DNA of 32,607 nt, from positions 1 to 32,607 of IMG/VR virus record IMGVR_UViG_3300008108_000219. The stretch is one strand, 5' to 3'. The stretch's first letter is position 1, and the number at the start of each line of letters is the position of its first letter. Shown here one piece after another: positions 1-7,446 of this stretch. Both the position numbers and the translations under genes were made by a program. The DNA comes from a virus. The notes below the pieces were generated by a model. That model searched no databases and was not told the origin of the DNA. It saw only the letters and a list, made by a program, of their open reading frames with translations.

Positions 1-1
1 T

Positions 2-391
2 GGAGCAATCTTAGATATTGGCGGAACAGTTACAACATCAAGTATATTTTCAGATGGTGGAGGAGGCGGAGGATTTACAAAATTAGGATCGGGGTTATTT
101 GGCTTTAATGCAATCAATACGTATACTGGAACTACTAATGTATCTGCTGGCACATTGAGAGTTTCCAAAAAGATAAGTGGAACTGGATCTGATGCAAGCT
201 TCAGTCGAGCTGATTTTACACCAACAACACTAACCGTTACTTTTGTTTCAGGAACTCCACCATCCGTCGGTAATACATATAAGTTGTTTTCTGGATCTAC
301 TCAACAAACATATGGTTCAGTCACTCTAGTAAACTATAGCGGAACAGCTTCTTATAACTCATCAGATTCTACTTTAACAATTAATACATAA
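2..391 (+). CDS. Tail fibre/adhesin C-terminus with autotransporter-type beta-strand repeat (5' partial)
   Basis: The frame is open from base 2, so the gene starts outside the window; an internal ATG-less TTG/ATG start is not needed. The visible ~129 residues are rich in Gly, Ser and Thr. They contain a pattern very like the autotransporter-associated beta-strand repeat: a K-LGSG-L stretch followed by NTYTGTTNVSAGTLRV. In bacteria this repeat builds the stalk of a beta-helical passenger domain. No outer-membrane barrel follows, because the protein ends shortly after with a beta-rich segment. In a phage late region the best reading is the distal part of a beta-helical tail fibre or adhesin. 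The stop is one base before the ATG of the next gene, so the two are probably co-transcribed. Family assignment of the repeat is good; the fibre role is inference. Confidence 0.6.
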   Translation, partial: GAILDIGGTVTTSSIFSDGGGGGGFTKLGSGLFGFNAINTYTGTTNVSAGTLRVSKKISGTGSDASFSRADFTPTTLTVTFVSGTPPSVGNTYKLFSGSTQQTYGSVTLVNYSGTASYNSSDSTLTINT

Positions 392-392
392 T

Positions 393-875
393 ATGATTAT
401 TCAACCAAACGAAGAAGGCTGGAGTTTCAGCGGAGAATTACAAGAAGATCAATTTTGTTTTGTTCATAAGGATAACGTCAGAATTTTTTATGGCAAATCA
501 AATATATCTACTACAGACACTTTGTTTATTGGAACTAGGGAAGAGTGCGAAGCGGAAATGTTGCGATTGAATATACCAATTATATATAGACTTGTATCTG
601 AACATTCTAATATTGTATTTTTCGGACCCAAAATAGATAGTGACACATACGAAGGCAATGAATATGTAGGAACCAAAGAAGAATGCGAAGCTGAAATTGT
701 TAGAATAAACACAGAAGCTGCTTCTAACATTCCTTACAAATTGATTTACAGTGAAAGTTTAAATGTTCTTTTTTTAGGACCGGAAGCAGACATCACACAA
801 GCTCAAGGAATTCAATTTTTAGGATCAAAACAAGAATGTGAAACAGAAATTACAAGATTAAATTTGCAATATTAA
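393..875 (+). CDS. Unknown protein built of three ~50-residue repeats
   Basis: 160 residues, not recognised as a named family. The protein is three tandem copies of one module. Each copy has a hydrophobic beta-like stretch (for example IVFFGP, LNVLFLGP), a variable loop, then the signature (F/Y)(I/V/L)G(T/S)(R/K)(E/Q)ECE(A/T)E(I/M)xRxN. The signature lies at about residues 46-60, 93-107 and 142-156. The first copy is the most divergent and begins with a Trp/Phe-rich stretch. The start ATG lies one base after the stop of the upstream fibre gene. The last four bases overlap the convergent gene on the other strand. Its position directly after a fibre gene would fit a fibre accessory or attachment protein, but nothing in the sequence proves this. 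Confidence 0.7.
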   Translation: MIIQPNEEGWSFSGELQEDQFCFVHKDNVRIFYGKSNISTTDTLFIGTREECEAEMLRLNIPIIYRLVSEHSNIVFFGPKIDSDTYEGNEYVGTKEECEAEIVRINTEAASNIPYKLIYSESLNVLFLGPEADITQAQGIQFLGSKQECETEITRLNLQY

Positions 876-1123
876 TCTTGTCGGACTTCATATTCAATTA
901 CTGAATCGTTTTTAAATGAGCGAAACTCTTCTTTATCTAAATCCCAAACAACAATTAAATTGTCATTAGCAGGTTTAACTCTCTCGGTCTTTTTTTCGTA
1001 AACAGGAACTAATTTTTGATTTAAAGTACAATTCATAGTTCGTTCTGTCCCATCTTGCTTTTTAAACTTAACGGTAACGATGTGTTCTTTTAGCAAAGTT
1101 CTTAGAGAATTTTTAGTAGTCAT
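872..1123 (-). CDS. Small SH3-like beta-barrel phage protein (DUF2693-like)
   Basis: 83 residues. The pattern VTVKFKKQDGTERTMNCTLN, followed by a Lys-rich loop and then VVWDLDKEEFRSFKNDSV, matches a small protein common in T4-like and marine phages. Such proteins are often annotated as SH3 beta-barrel-fold or DUF2693. Their function is not established; the fold suggests a nucleic-acid or protein contact role. The gene is convergent with the three-repeat protein and overlaps it by four bases. No NATAAATA motif is visible upstream of its start. Family resemblance is from memory of the pattern and not from a search. Confidence 0.65.
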   Translation of the reverse strand: MTTKNSLRTLLKEHIVTVKFKKQDGTERTMNCTLNQKLVPVYEKKTERVKPANDNLIVVWDLDKEEFRSFKNDSVIEYEVRQD

Positions 1124-1157
1124 TTTTTTATACTAACATTAAAAATTCTTTTATCAA

Positions 1158-1358
1158 CTAATAAACTCCGTCTTGTATATTTTGATATTTTGAAATTTGA
1201 CTTTGCAAAAACGTTGTATGTCTAAGTAATTCTTGTTTTTCGAAAATTATTGCTTTTAGCTCAGTTTTTAATTTTTCATTTTGTTCTTCTAATGATAATT
1301 TTTCAATATCCTCAAAAAACATATTATCAATAAATGTGCTGTAACCAAATTCAAACAT
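1158..1358 (-). CDS. Small coiled-coil protein
   Basis: 66 residues. Residues from about 18 to 60 form a likely coiled coil, rich in Glu, Lys, Leu and Gln (SLEEQNEKLKTELKAIIFEKQ and onward). The N-terminus is aromatic. A perfect TATAAATA on the minus strand sits nine bases upstream of the ATG, which makes this a late gene with its own promoter. No family recognised. It could be a small virion or assembly factor, which is inference from the promoter class only. Confidence 0.65.
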   Translation of the reverse strand: MFEFGYSTFIDNMFFEDIEKLSLEEQNEKLKTELKAIIFEKQELLRHTTFLQSQISKYQNIQDGVY

Positions 1359-1367
1359 GATATAATC

Positions 1368-1375
1368 TATTTATA
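1368..1375 (-). promoter_or_regulatory. T4-type late promoter (TATAAATA)
   Basis: Exact TATAAATA read on the minus strand, nine bases before the ATG of the small coiled-coil gene. The motif is the -10 element used by T4 late sigma gp55 and its cyanophage relatives. Confidence 0.7.
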
Positions 1376-1410
1376 TCCTTTTCTTTAAAAAGTATAAAAA
1401 CAAATAAAAA

Positions 1411-1604
1411 TTAAGAATTTTGTGGAGAAAACCACACAAAAGATGGATTCTTAATAATTGTTAAAGTTGGCTCTGGAGTCTCTGTAGGAGTTGGTGTTAA
1501 AGTTGGCTCTGGAGTCTCTGTAGGAGTTGGTGTTAAAGTTGGCTCTGGAGTCTCTGTAGGAGTTGGTGTTAATACGAGATTGTATGTTGACTCACTAGAG
1601 AGTT
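1411..1604 (-). other. Pro/Thr repeat extension in the -1 frame of the membrane protein gene
   Basis: Downstream of a nine-A run, the -1 frame is open for about 64 codons to a TAA at 1411-1413. It encodes a short linker, three copies of the 12-residue unit TPTPTETPEPTL, and an ending with IIKNPSFVWFSPQNS. The zero frame of the upstream gene stops at 1569-1571. No good independent start codon precedes this frame. It is therefore either reached by -1 frameshifting at A AAA AAC or is the broken 3' end of the gene. The same kind of PT repeat occurs in two other proteins in this window. Confidence 0.55.
1460..1567 (-). repeat. Three identical 36-bp tandem repeats encoding a PT-rich unit
   Basis: Three perfect copies at 1460-1495, 1496-1531 and 1532-1567, head to tail with no spacers. 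Read on the minus strand they encode a 12-residue unit of Thr, Pro, Glu and Leu. Perfect identity suggests recent expansion. Confidence 0.9.
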
Positions 1605-2339
1605 TTTTTTTAAAGCTATATTAAAAGCAATTAATAATGTTACTGCTAATGGATCGAATACGCAGATTAAAATGCAAATAAACGAAATTACAACCGTATC
1701 TAAAGGTTTATTAATAACATTTGCTACAAACTTAAATGTTCCTATATCTTTTACGTGAGCTGTTTGTTTATTTAATTCAATCAATTCGCTGTCTTTTTTA
1801 AACTTTTCTGTTTGTAATGATTGATTGCGTTCTGTTAATTTCTGTATCTCTTGATTGGCTTTTTCTATTGCTGCATAAGCTTGTTCTCTTGGAGCTTTAT
1901 AATTTCCAGCTTCTTGTACGCGTTGTTCTTGAGCTGCTCTTAGTTGATTTAAAGTTTCAATGCGTTTGTTGTTCTGCTGAACTTCTTGCTCAAATGTATT
2001 TTTTTGCGATTCTATAACAGATACTTGTTGATCCAATTGAGAAAACTTTGATGAATTGATTTGATATGCTGCAGACAGATATCCAAATACACCAACTGAA
2101 GTTACAGCCATTAGTACAATAATAGCCACTAATAAATATGTGCGAATAAGCCAAGATGTGGTACTCCAGTATCTATATAAAAATGAAGTTGCTACTACTT
2201 TGCCTAATTCTAAAGCTGATGCCATTGTAGCTACTTGTATAAAGCTTCCTGAAAATAAAGTAGCTATACCAATTACTGAAAAATACGCTCCGCATATTGC
2301 AACGAAGAATGCTGTGAATCCAAGTATAATTGTAAACAT
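1569..2339 (-). CDS. Four-helix membrane protein with periplasmic/cytoplasmic coiled coil
   Basis: About 256 residues from the ATG at 2337-2339. A longer GTG start at 2414 is possible, but a GATAAGTA late-promoter-like box lies seven bases before this ATG. Hydrophobic helices lie near the N-terminus (TIILGFTAFFVAICGAYFSV), around residues 30-50 with the conserved-looking ASALELGK, around 65-90 (LLVAIIVLMAVTSVGVFGYL) and near the C-terminus (VVISFICILICVFDPLAV). Between helices three and four is a long Gln/Glu/Lys coiled coil of about 110 residues. Similar proteins occur in marine T4-like phages, as I recall, without a known function. The zero frame ends with ALKKN at an A9 run, after which the -1 frame carries a PT-rich tail. 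Confidence 0.7.
   Translation of the reverse strand: MFTIILGFTAFFVAICGAYFSVIGIATLFSGSFIQVATMASALELGKVVATSFLYRYWSTTSWLIRTYLLVAIIVLMAVTSVGVFGYLSAAYQINSSKFSQLDQQVSVIESQKNTFEQEVQQNNKRIETLNQLRAAQEQRVQEAGNYKAPREQAYAAIEKANQEIQKLTERNQSLQTEKFKKDSELIELNKQTAHVKDIGTFKFVANVINKPLDTVVISFICILICVFDPLAVTLLIAFNIALKKNSLVSQHTISY
1602..1611 (-). other. Candidate -1 slippery site (A AAA AAC in an A9 run)
   Basis: On the minus strand the codons are GCT TTA AAA AAA AAC TCT, which contains the canonical X XXY YYZ heptamer A AAA AAC. Slipping back one base moves the ribosome into the open -1 frame with the PT repeats. Nine A residues are also a classic place for a sequencing or assembly indel, so both readings stay open. 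Confidence 0.45.
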
Positions 2340-2346
2340 ACTACTA

Positions 2347-2354
2347 TACTTATC
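2347..2354 (-). promoter_or_regulatory. Late-promoter-like box (GATAAGTA)
   Basis: One mismatch from NATAAATA, seven bases upstream of the ATG at 2339. It supports that start over the upstream GTG. Confidence 0.4.
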
Positions 2355-2424
2355 AAAAATGGTGATTTTAACCCTGTAAATATGCAGCGATTGCAGTAGT
2401 GCTGCTTGGCACACTGGTATTTAA

Positions 2425-4116
2425 TTAGCTTTCTTTTCGGTCTGTTAGATTATAATGTTCGAAGCGATTGTGTTCGATTGGAGAAAGCAATAATATGCCT
2501 GGATATAATGTATTGTTTTTGGTTAACTGAAACATATGAGACATCCACGTTTGTTCAAAGGGATGACCCCATTTGGTATCTAAAAACATTTTTTTATTGC
2601 CATTTTTTGATACAATTTGTGGCCAGTTGCAATAATAAATTTCGCCTGTAGCGTATGCTAATCCATCTATGCTTTGTATATTTTTAAATTCTGTTAAAGG
2701 TGAGTGCGGATCCAAACCTTGTTCTGGAAGTTTGCAGTAGTTGGGCCAAAACTCTTCTCTCTTAGCTTGAGGAACATTATACCAAGACCATTGTTTAGAA
2801 TTGTTGCCAAAAAATTCGGTAAAACAAAATTTTAAAAAGTCGAATCCTTCTTGAGACATAATCTTCATAATTTTTAAATAAAGATTATCTAGGTATCTAT
2901 TAAACCCGTTTTTACATATTTCTCCTTTATGCGGGTAAAAGAACATATCATCTTCAAAAAACATCATGTATTCTAACGAGAGAGAATCAAAATGTTCCGC
3001 AATAAATTGCCTTCCTCCGCAGATTCCTAAATTGTCTTTTTTAATGTGTTCGAACCCATGTTTGCGACAAAGTTCTTCGTATATTGGAGTGGTTGTTAAA
3101 TCTGTAGAATTATTTAACAAAAATTTAGTTGTTTTGTCTAAAAATCTAGAGTCGTAAGCCTCCATAGACTCTATTAACGTTTCGAATTGTTTTGGACTAT
3201 TAAACGTCAACACATATAAAGCGCATTGATCCGTATATGGTTTAGATTTGTTAACGATATGATTAGAGGGATGGATAATCGTTTCGTGTTTTAGTTGAAG
3301 TCTATCGTTTTTTATATTTTCAAAAAACTTTCCCATTAAACCATTTGGGTCAATTTCTGCATATTGAAATAGCTCCGGATATTTGTACACCATTAATGTG
3401 AAAACAGATTCTTCTGTTCCCATAAGTCCTTTATCTAACGTAGACTTCAATAAGTCATAATAGATTGAATTAGCTTGTTGAATTGTTTCTTTTGGTCCTC
3501 CGAAAAAACCACCTCTTGCTACTTTATTGGTCTTAGTTCGAGCTAGCTTGCAAAGTTCAGCATAATTAAATCCATGCACTTCTGTATTGGCTTCATATAG
3601 AAAACATACAAAAGAAAAATGCGTATATAAAGAAGAAAGTTTATCTATTACTTTATCGTGAGTAAAATAGCCAGGATGGATAGTATTAGTAATGCCAGCG
3701 TCAATCCAAAATAAATGTGAAGAATTAAATTGGTCTAAAATTTTTGCATCATTTAACAAAAACATTTTGGACATAACTAGTGGGTTGTACATTTCCAAAC
3801 GAGCTTGTGCTGATTCTGACAACCATCCCGTTCGACTCGACCAAGAAGAATCTGTTCTTATTTTTTGAATAGTATCAAAAAATTCGTTGCACTTAAACCA
3901 CTCTACGGATCTTTCAATAAATTGTGTGTTTTCTTGTTTGCGATTTTTAAAAACGAAATCTTTTAATTCAGGATCTCCAAATATAATTAAATTATTATTA
4001 ACAGCAAGTAGTTGAGCAAGTTTGTCTAAATAATGTTGATATGAACGAGACCAACCTTCCGTTAAAGTTTCTCGATTTATATTCCAAAGACCAGTGACTA
4101 ATGTGGAAGAATTCAT
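2425..4116 (-). CDS. Fusion of HtrL/YibB-like protein and GT-A glycosyltransferase
   Basis: 563 residues in two parts. Residues ~5-265 resemble the HtrL/YibB (WlaTC) family: LVTGLWNINRE at the start, a FWIDAG segment near 136-141 and GGFFGGPKET near 202-211. Residues ~298-540 look like a GT-A transferase: a Rossmann-like ALYVLTFNSPKQ start, an LGICGGRQ segment near 363-370 and a DxD-like FFEDDM at 386-391, where a metal-nucleotide-sugar would bind. HtrL-family proteins are found in polysaccharide/LPS gene clusters and are thought to be GT-like. The gene is the last of a six-gene operon and ends four or five bases from its neighbour. Donor and acceptor sugars cannot be told from the sequence. 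Confidence 0.75.
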   Translation of the reverse strand: MNSSTLVTGLWNINRETLTEGWSRSYQHYLDKLAQLLAVNNNLIIFGDPELKDFVFKNRKQENTQFIERSVEWFKCNEFFDTIQKIRTDSSWSSRTGWLSESAQARLEMYNPLVMSKMFLLNDAKILDQFNSSHLFWIDAGITNTIHPGYFTHDKVIDKLSSLYTHFSFVCFLYEANTEVHGFNYAELCKLARTKTNKVARGGFFGGPKETIQQANSIYYDLLKSTLDKGLMGTEESVFTLMVYKYPELFQYAEIDPNGLMGKFFENIKNDRLQLKHETIIHPSNHIVNKSKPYTDQCALYVLTFNSPKQFETLIESMEAYDSRFLDKTTKFLLNNSTDLTTTPIYEELCRKHGFEHIKKDNLGICGGRQFIAEHFDSLSLEYMMFFEDDMFFYPHKGEICKNGFNRYLDNLYLKIMKIMSQEGFDFLKFCFTEFFGNNSKQWSWYNVPQAKREEFWPNYCKLPEQGLDPHSPLTEFKNIQSIDGLAYATGEIYYCNWPQIVSKNGNKKMFLDTKWGHPFEQTWMSHMFQLTKNNTLYPGILLLSPIEHNRFEHYNLTDRKES

Positions 4117-4120
4117 TTTA

Positions 4121-5008
4121 TTATTTTAATAAATTATTAATTTTTTTTAGCAAATTAAACTGGTTAAAATATTTTTCTTTAATTTTTAATAAGTTTGGTA
4201 TCAGTTCGTCGTATAATTTTTCACAATTATTAAAAACATAATTTAATTGTTTAATTACAGTATCTGTGTCGTCAATATTATCAATTAAAATATAGCCGTC
4301 TTCTGGTAGAAATTCTTTGATATTTTTGCAACCAAAATAAATTGGTATTGTATTAGTTAATACGCAATCATAAAACTTTTCGCTAATATAATTTTTTTCG
4401 TTTGAGTTTTCTATGCATATTGAAAATCTATAATCTATTAATCCGTCTTTTTTAAGATTAAGGTCTTTATTATTCCAACCAAACACATCAACAAACTCGC
4501 AATTATCAATTATAGTTTTAATTAAATTTGCTCTTTTTTTGTAAATGCATCCGCTTGGGTACTCTCTATTGTCATTTCCTAAAGAAGAAACAATCGAAGA
4601 AATTAATTTGTTTTTTCTAAAAGCAAAATTAATCAAATTATTATAATTCCAAAAATTTCTTTCTCTTAGATTACCAGTGCCTCCATAAAACAAATGCGCA
4701 GGAGTTTCTATTACTTTATTAGGAGAATCGTAAATATTTTTTTCGTATCCAAAAACGGTTAAATTTTCATATTGCTTGAAAGCTTTTTGATGGTTTCCGC
4801 TCCAAGTTGGCTCATGAAAGAATATATACGCCTTTGAATTTTTTTTAGGTTCCTCTGTTATATAATTATTAAATACGATAATATCATATGAACCGTCATA
4901 AACGAATTCGACGTCGCTTCCGTCTTTTTCGCTAGTTTTAAATTGCTCTAGTAATCTTTCTGTTATATTTTCGGAAGTATCCCAACCTGCACAGATTTTA
5001 ATTTTCAT
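4121..5008 (-). CDS. GT10-family fucosyltransferase (alpha-1,3/4-fucosyltransferase-like)
   Basis: About 295 residues from the ATG at 5006-5008. An ATG five codons earlier (5023) overlaps the upstream gene more and lies before the natural beta-strand start MKIKICAGW. The key signature is in the C-terminal half: YRFSICIENSNEKNYISEKF, then TNTIPIYFGC. This is the GDP-fucose-binding motif of GT10 enzymes, which transfer fucose from GDP-Fuc to GlcNAc or Glc residues, mostly in alpha-1,3 linkage. Length is close to bacterial GT10 catalytic domains. The start overlaps the end of the upstream GT/methyltransferase gene by 11 bases, which suggests coupled translation. No membrane anchor is seen, so it is probably cytoplasmic in the infected cell. 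Confidence 0.85.
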   Translation of the reverse strand: MKIKICAGWDTSENITERLLEQFKTSEKDGSDVEFVYDGSYDIIVFNNYITEEPKKNSKAYIFFHEPTWSGNHQKAFKQYENLTVFGYEKNIYDSPNKVIETPAHLFYGGTGNLRERNFWNYNNLINFAFRKNKLISSIVSSLGNDNREYPSGCIYKKRANLIKTIIDNCEFVDVFGWNNKDLNLKKDGLIDYRFSICIENSNEKNYISEKFYDCVLTNTIPIYFGCKNIKEFLPEDGYILIDNIDDTDTVIKQLNYVFNNCEKLYDELIPNLLKIKEKYFNQFNLLKKINNLLK

Positions 5009-6488
5009 GCCGAATAATATCACGCTTAATAGCTATCATGTCCTCTCTTTGGTGTTTAGAATGTTCCCAATAATCGATTACATCATATCCATTATCATTC
5101 AACACATTTTTTATATGCATTCTTGATGGAATCTTTACGGTTTTACCATCTGATATTTCTAAATTGTGGTCTTCTTTACACCACCAACATGTCTCAAAAA
5201 ATAATACGTTGGGTTTTAATTGAGTTACCAAATCCAAAATAATTAAATGATCAATACTCTCTGCATCACAAAAGAAAAAATCAAGTTCGTCTATTTTTTC
5301 TTCAATTAAGAAATCAATAATTGTAATAGTATCAACTATAATTTGAGAGGATATGCGATCTTTGTTAAAACTTCCAAAAGATGCACCTTGATTGTTCTGA
5401 TCATTTGATAATACGTTTATAATATTATTTTCTCTTAGCACTTCAGGTAATATCGCTTTTTTGACGAATTTTGCATTTTTAAAATTTATTTTATTTTGTT
5501 TCATGATTTCAAAAGTGCTTTCAATCGGTTCTATGAAATAACCAATATCGCTTTCTTTTAGAAACTCATTTGCTATATCGTGGGTTTTTCCGTCGTTAAC
5601 TCCAATTTGTACAAACGAGATTGCTTCTTTTTTTAAACAAAGTCTCGACAAGTTTAATAAATCTAATGGCTTACAATCCTCAAATGCGTATTTGTGCTTA
5701 CTTTTAGTAGAAACTGATTTTAGTGAATTGTTGTTTGCAGTATTATCTGTAAACTTATTGCCGTTGAATTTAAACCCCAATATACTGTGCCACATGCTAT
5801 GTGTAATTTCAATTGATTTGTGAAATCCTGCATACCTTGCTGATATCCCAATTTCAAACCCATCTCCCCAACTCCCGCCCTCGCCGCGTATAGATTGTAG
5901 ATGGTCGTTAAGTTCTTTCCACCTCTCATAAAATTTTTTAATTTTACTTACATCGTTTTTAAAAATTAAAAAGTGTTCGCTCGGTAAAAGCGATAACATA
6001 ATATCATCATTATCGCTATAATTTTGTAAAATTTTATATGAATTTATCTTGTGAGAAAATAAAGTTTTACCGGTTCTCTTATATTCATTTACGCTATCAA
6101 TCATTGAACAATTCAGTCTCGTTGCTCCAAAATCATATTTTTTAAAAATAGATTCAATGTGTTCATCCGAGTTGCTATTCCATCCATCAAGCTTTATGTC
6201 GCAATCCAGATATATTATTATATCATAATCATTTGGTATGTGTTCAAACGCCTTGTATTTGAGATTATAATTAAATTCTGAACCGTATGTTAATATACAG
6301 GACGGATCAATGTTGTCTCTTATAAAAAATCTATTGGAAGAAATATCGTCAAAAAAATTTATTTTATTAGTAGACATCAATACATCGTGTTTAGTTTGAG
6401 TTAATATTTCTTTCACTAATCTTTTTGCAGATTCCAGATACATTTTGTTGCCAGAATCTATTGACAATAAAGTAAATAAAACTTTCAT
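4998..6488 (-). CDS. Fusion of GT-A glycosyltransferase and FkbM-family methyltransferase
   Basis: 496 residues, two domains. Residues ~1-245 are GT-A-like: a beta-strand start (MKVLFTLLSID), then DYDIIIYLDCDIK at 88-99 with the DxD motif, and an acceptor-side stretch with GGSWGDGFE. Residues ~288-490 match FkbM methyltransferases: FVQIGVNDGKTHD as the SAM-binding glycine loop, YFIEP, and LDFFFCDAES near 400. FkbM enzymes usually methylate sugar hydroxyls, so the gene could add a sugar and cap it with an O-methyl group. It abuts the GT4 gene by one base upstream and overlaps the fucosyltransferase downstream. The substrate is unknown. Confidence 0.8.
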   Translation of the reverse strand: MKVLFTLLSIDSGNKMYLESAKRLVKEILTQTKHDVLMSTNKINFFDDISSNRFFIRDNIDPSCILTYGSEFNYNLKYKAFEHIPNDYDIIIYLDCDIKLDGWNSNSDEHIESIFKKYDFGATRLNCSMIDSVNEYKRTGKTLFSHKINSYKILQNYSDNDDIMLSLLPSEHFLIFKNDVSKIKKFYERWKELNDHLQSIRGEGGSWGDGFEIGISARYAGFHKSIEITHSMWHSILGFKFNGNKFTDNTANNNSLKSVSTKSKHKYAFEDCKPLDLLNLSRLCLKKEAISFVQIGVNDGKTHDIANEFLKESDIGYFIEPIESTFEIMKQNKINFKNAKFVKKAILPEVLRENNIINVLSNDQNNQGASFGSFNKDRISSQIIVDTITIIDFLIEEKIDELDFFFCDAESIDHLIILDLVTQLKPNVLFFETCWWCKEDHNLEISDGKTVKIPSRMHIKNVLNDNGYDVIDYWEHSKHQREDMIAIKRDIIRHEN

Positions 6489-6489
6489 G

Positions 6490-7446
6490 TTAATTTAAAA
6501 AATTTTTATCAAACCTTTCCATTATTTTTTCTGGAGTATGGTTTTCATATGCTTTATAATAATCATTATGTTTTATATACGTTTTGAGATTGTTTAAAAT
6601 ATCGTAAAGCTCATCGTATGTATTATATATGATTGCTCGTTCTCCTAATATATCTAAATGAGATCTTTCTCCTGATAATCCATAAGTAACAACAGGTTTG
6701 TTCATTGCTGAAAATTCTGCAACAGATAAGCCAAATGTTTCTCCTCCGCTTCGAGCGTGTAACATAGCATCACACGCGTTTATAAACAACGATTTTTCAT
6801 GAAGATCCCATGTTCCTGGAAGATGTATAACATTCGGGTTATCTTCCATGAATTTATTTATATTCATAAAAATAAAAAAAACATCAGAGCGTTTTTTTAA
6901 AATATTTCGAATTGCTTCGTGAGCGTCTCGATGATTAAACTCAGTAGCTCCCCCTAAATATCCAAACACTGTTTTATCTTTCGAAATACCTATCCTTTCC
7001 CTTAAGCAGCCATTAGGCTCAGGCAATTTTTTGACCATATGAGGTATAGAATGTGTATTTGGATTGTATCCTTGATCTTTTGCAAGCCAATCCGAAACAA
7101 AACAATATTTATAGCCATGTGGCTCATTACTTCTAAAAACTACGTGGATTAAACAAGGAATGGAGTCCAAGCAAAGACCGTCCGACTTTCCTCCAGATTT
7201 TATAATATATAGATAATCTACTCCTAATTTAGAAAGAGACTGTTGATATTCATAAAAATGCATCAGAATAACATTTTCTCCGAAACGGTTCTTGAATTTC
7301 TCTAGAGAATCTAAATTGCCGTGTAGAGAACTTACAATTATGCTTTTATTTCCTAATATTTTTTCGTTGTAATCGGCATAATCATACATCGCATTAGTCG
7401 TGCCCCGTAAACAAAGATTATTATCGTGAAACGCGATCGTTTTCAT
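6490..7446 (-). CDS. GT4-family glycosyltransferase (GT-B fold)
   Basis: 318 residues. The N-terminal half is a Rossmann-like acceptor domain beginning MKTIAFHDNN. The C-terminal half has VFGYLGGATEFNHRD near 160-175 and the donor-binding signature ARSGGETFGLSVAEFSA near 232-247. This carries the E-x7-E arrangement typical of retaining GT4/GT1 enzymes. It is somewhat short for the family, with a compact N-domain. It abuts its neighbours by 0-1 bases, so it is clearly part of the operon. An internal TATAAATA lies in its coding sequence on the same strand but looks like chance. Donor sugar unknown. Confidence 0.8.
   Translation of the reverse strand: MKTIAFHDNNLCLRGTTNAMYDYADYNEKILGNKSIIVSSLHGNLDSLEKFKNRFGENVILMHFYEYQQSLSKLGVDYLYIIKSGGKSDGLCLDSIPCLIHVVFRSNEPHGYKYCFVSDWLAKDQGYNPNTHSIPHMVKKLPEPNGCLRERIGISKDKTVFGYLGGATEFNHRDAHEAIRNILKKRSDVFFIFMNINKFMEDNPNVIHLPGTWDLHEKSLFINACDAMLHARSGGETFGLSVAEFSAMNKPVVTYGLSGERSHLDILGERAIIYNTYDELYDILNNLKTYIKHNDYYKAYENHTPEKIMERFDKNFLN

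Noticed and set aside
1460-1567. CRISPR-like array (three 36-bp repeats)
   Set aside because: Repeats are directly joined with no spacers and encode a PT unit, so they are coding tandem repeats.
2406-2651. Plus-strand open frame of 81 codons
   Set aside because: Overlaps the 3' end of the HtrL+GT-A fusion gene on the other strand and has no plausible start signal or domain.
6855-6862. TATAAATA on the minus strand inside the GT4 gene
   Set aside because: It lies in the middle of coding sequence with no gene start nearby; likely chance in AT-rich DNA.
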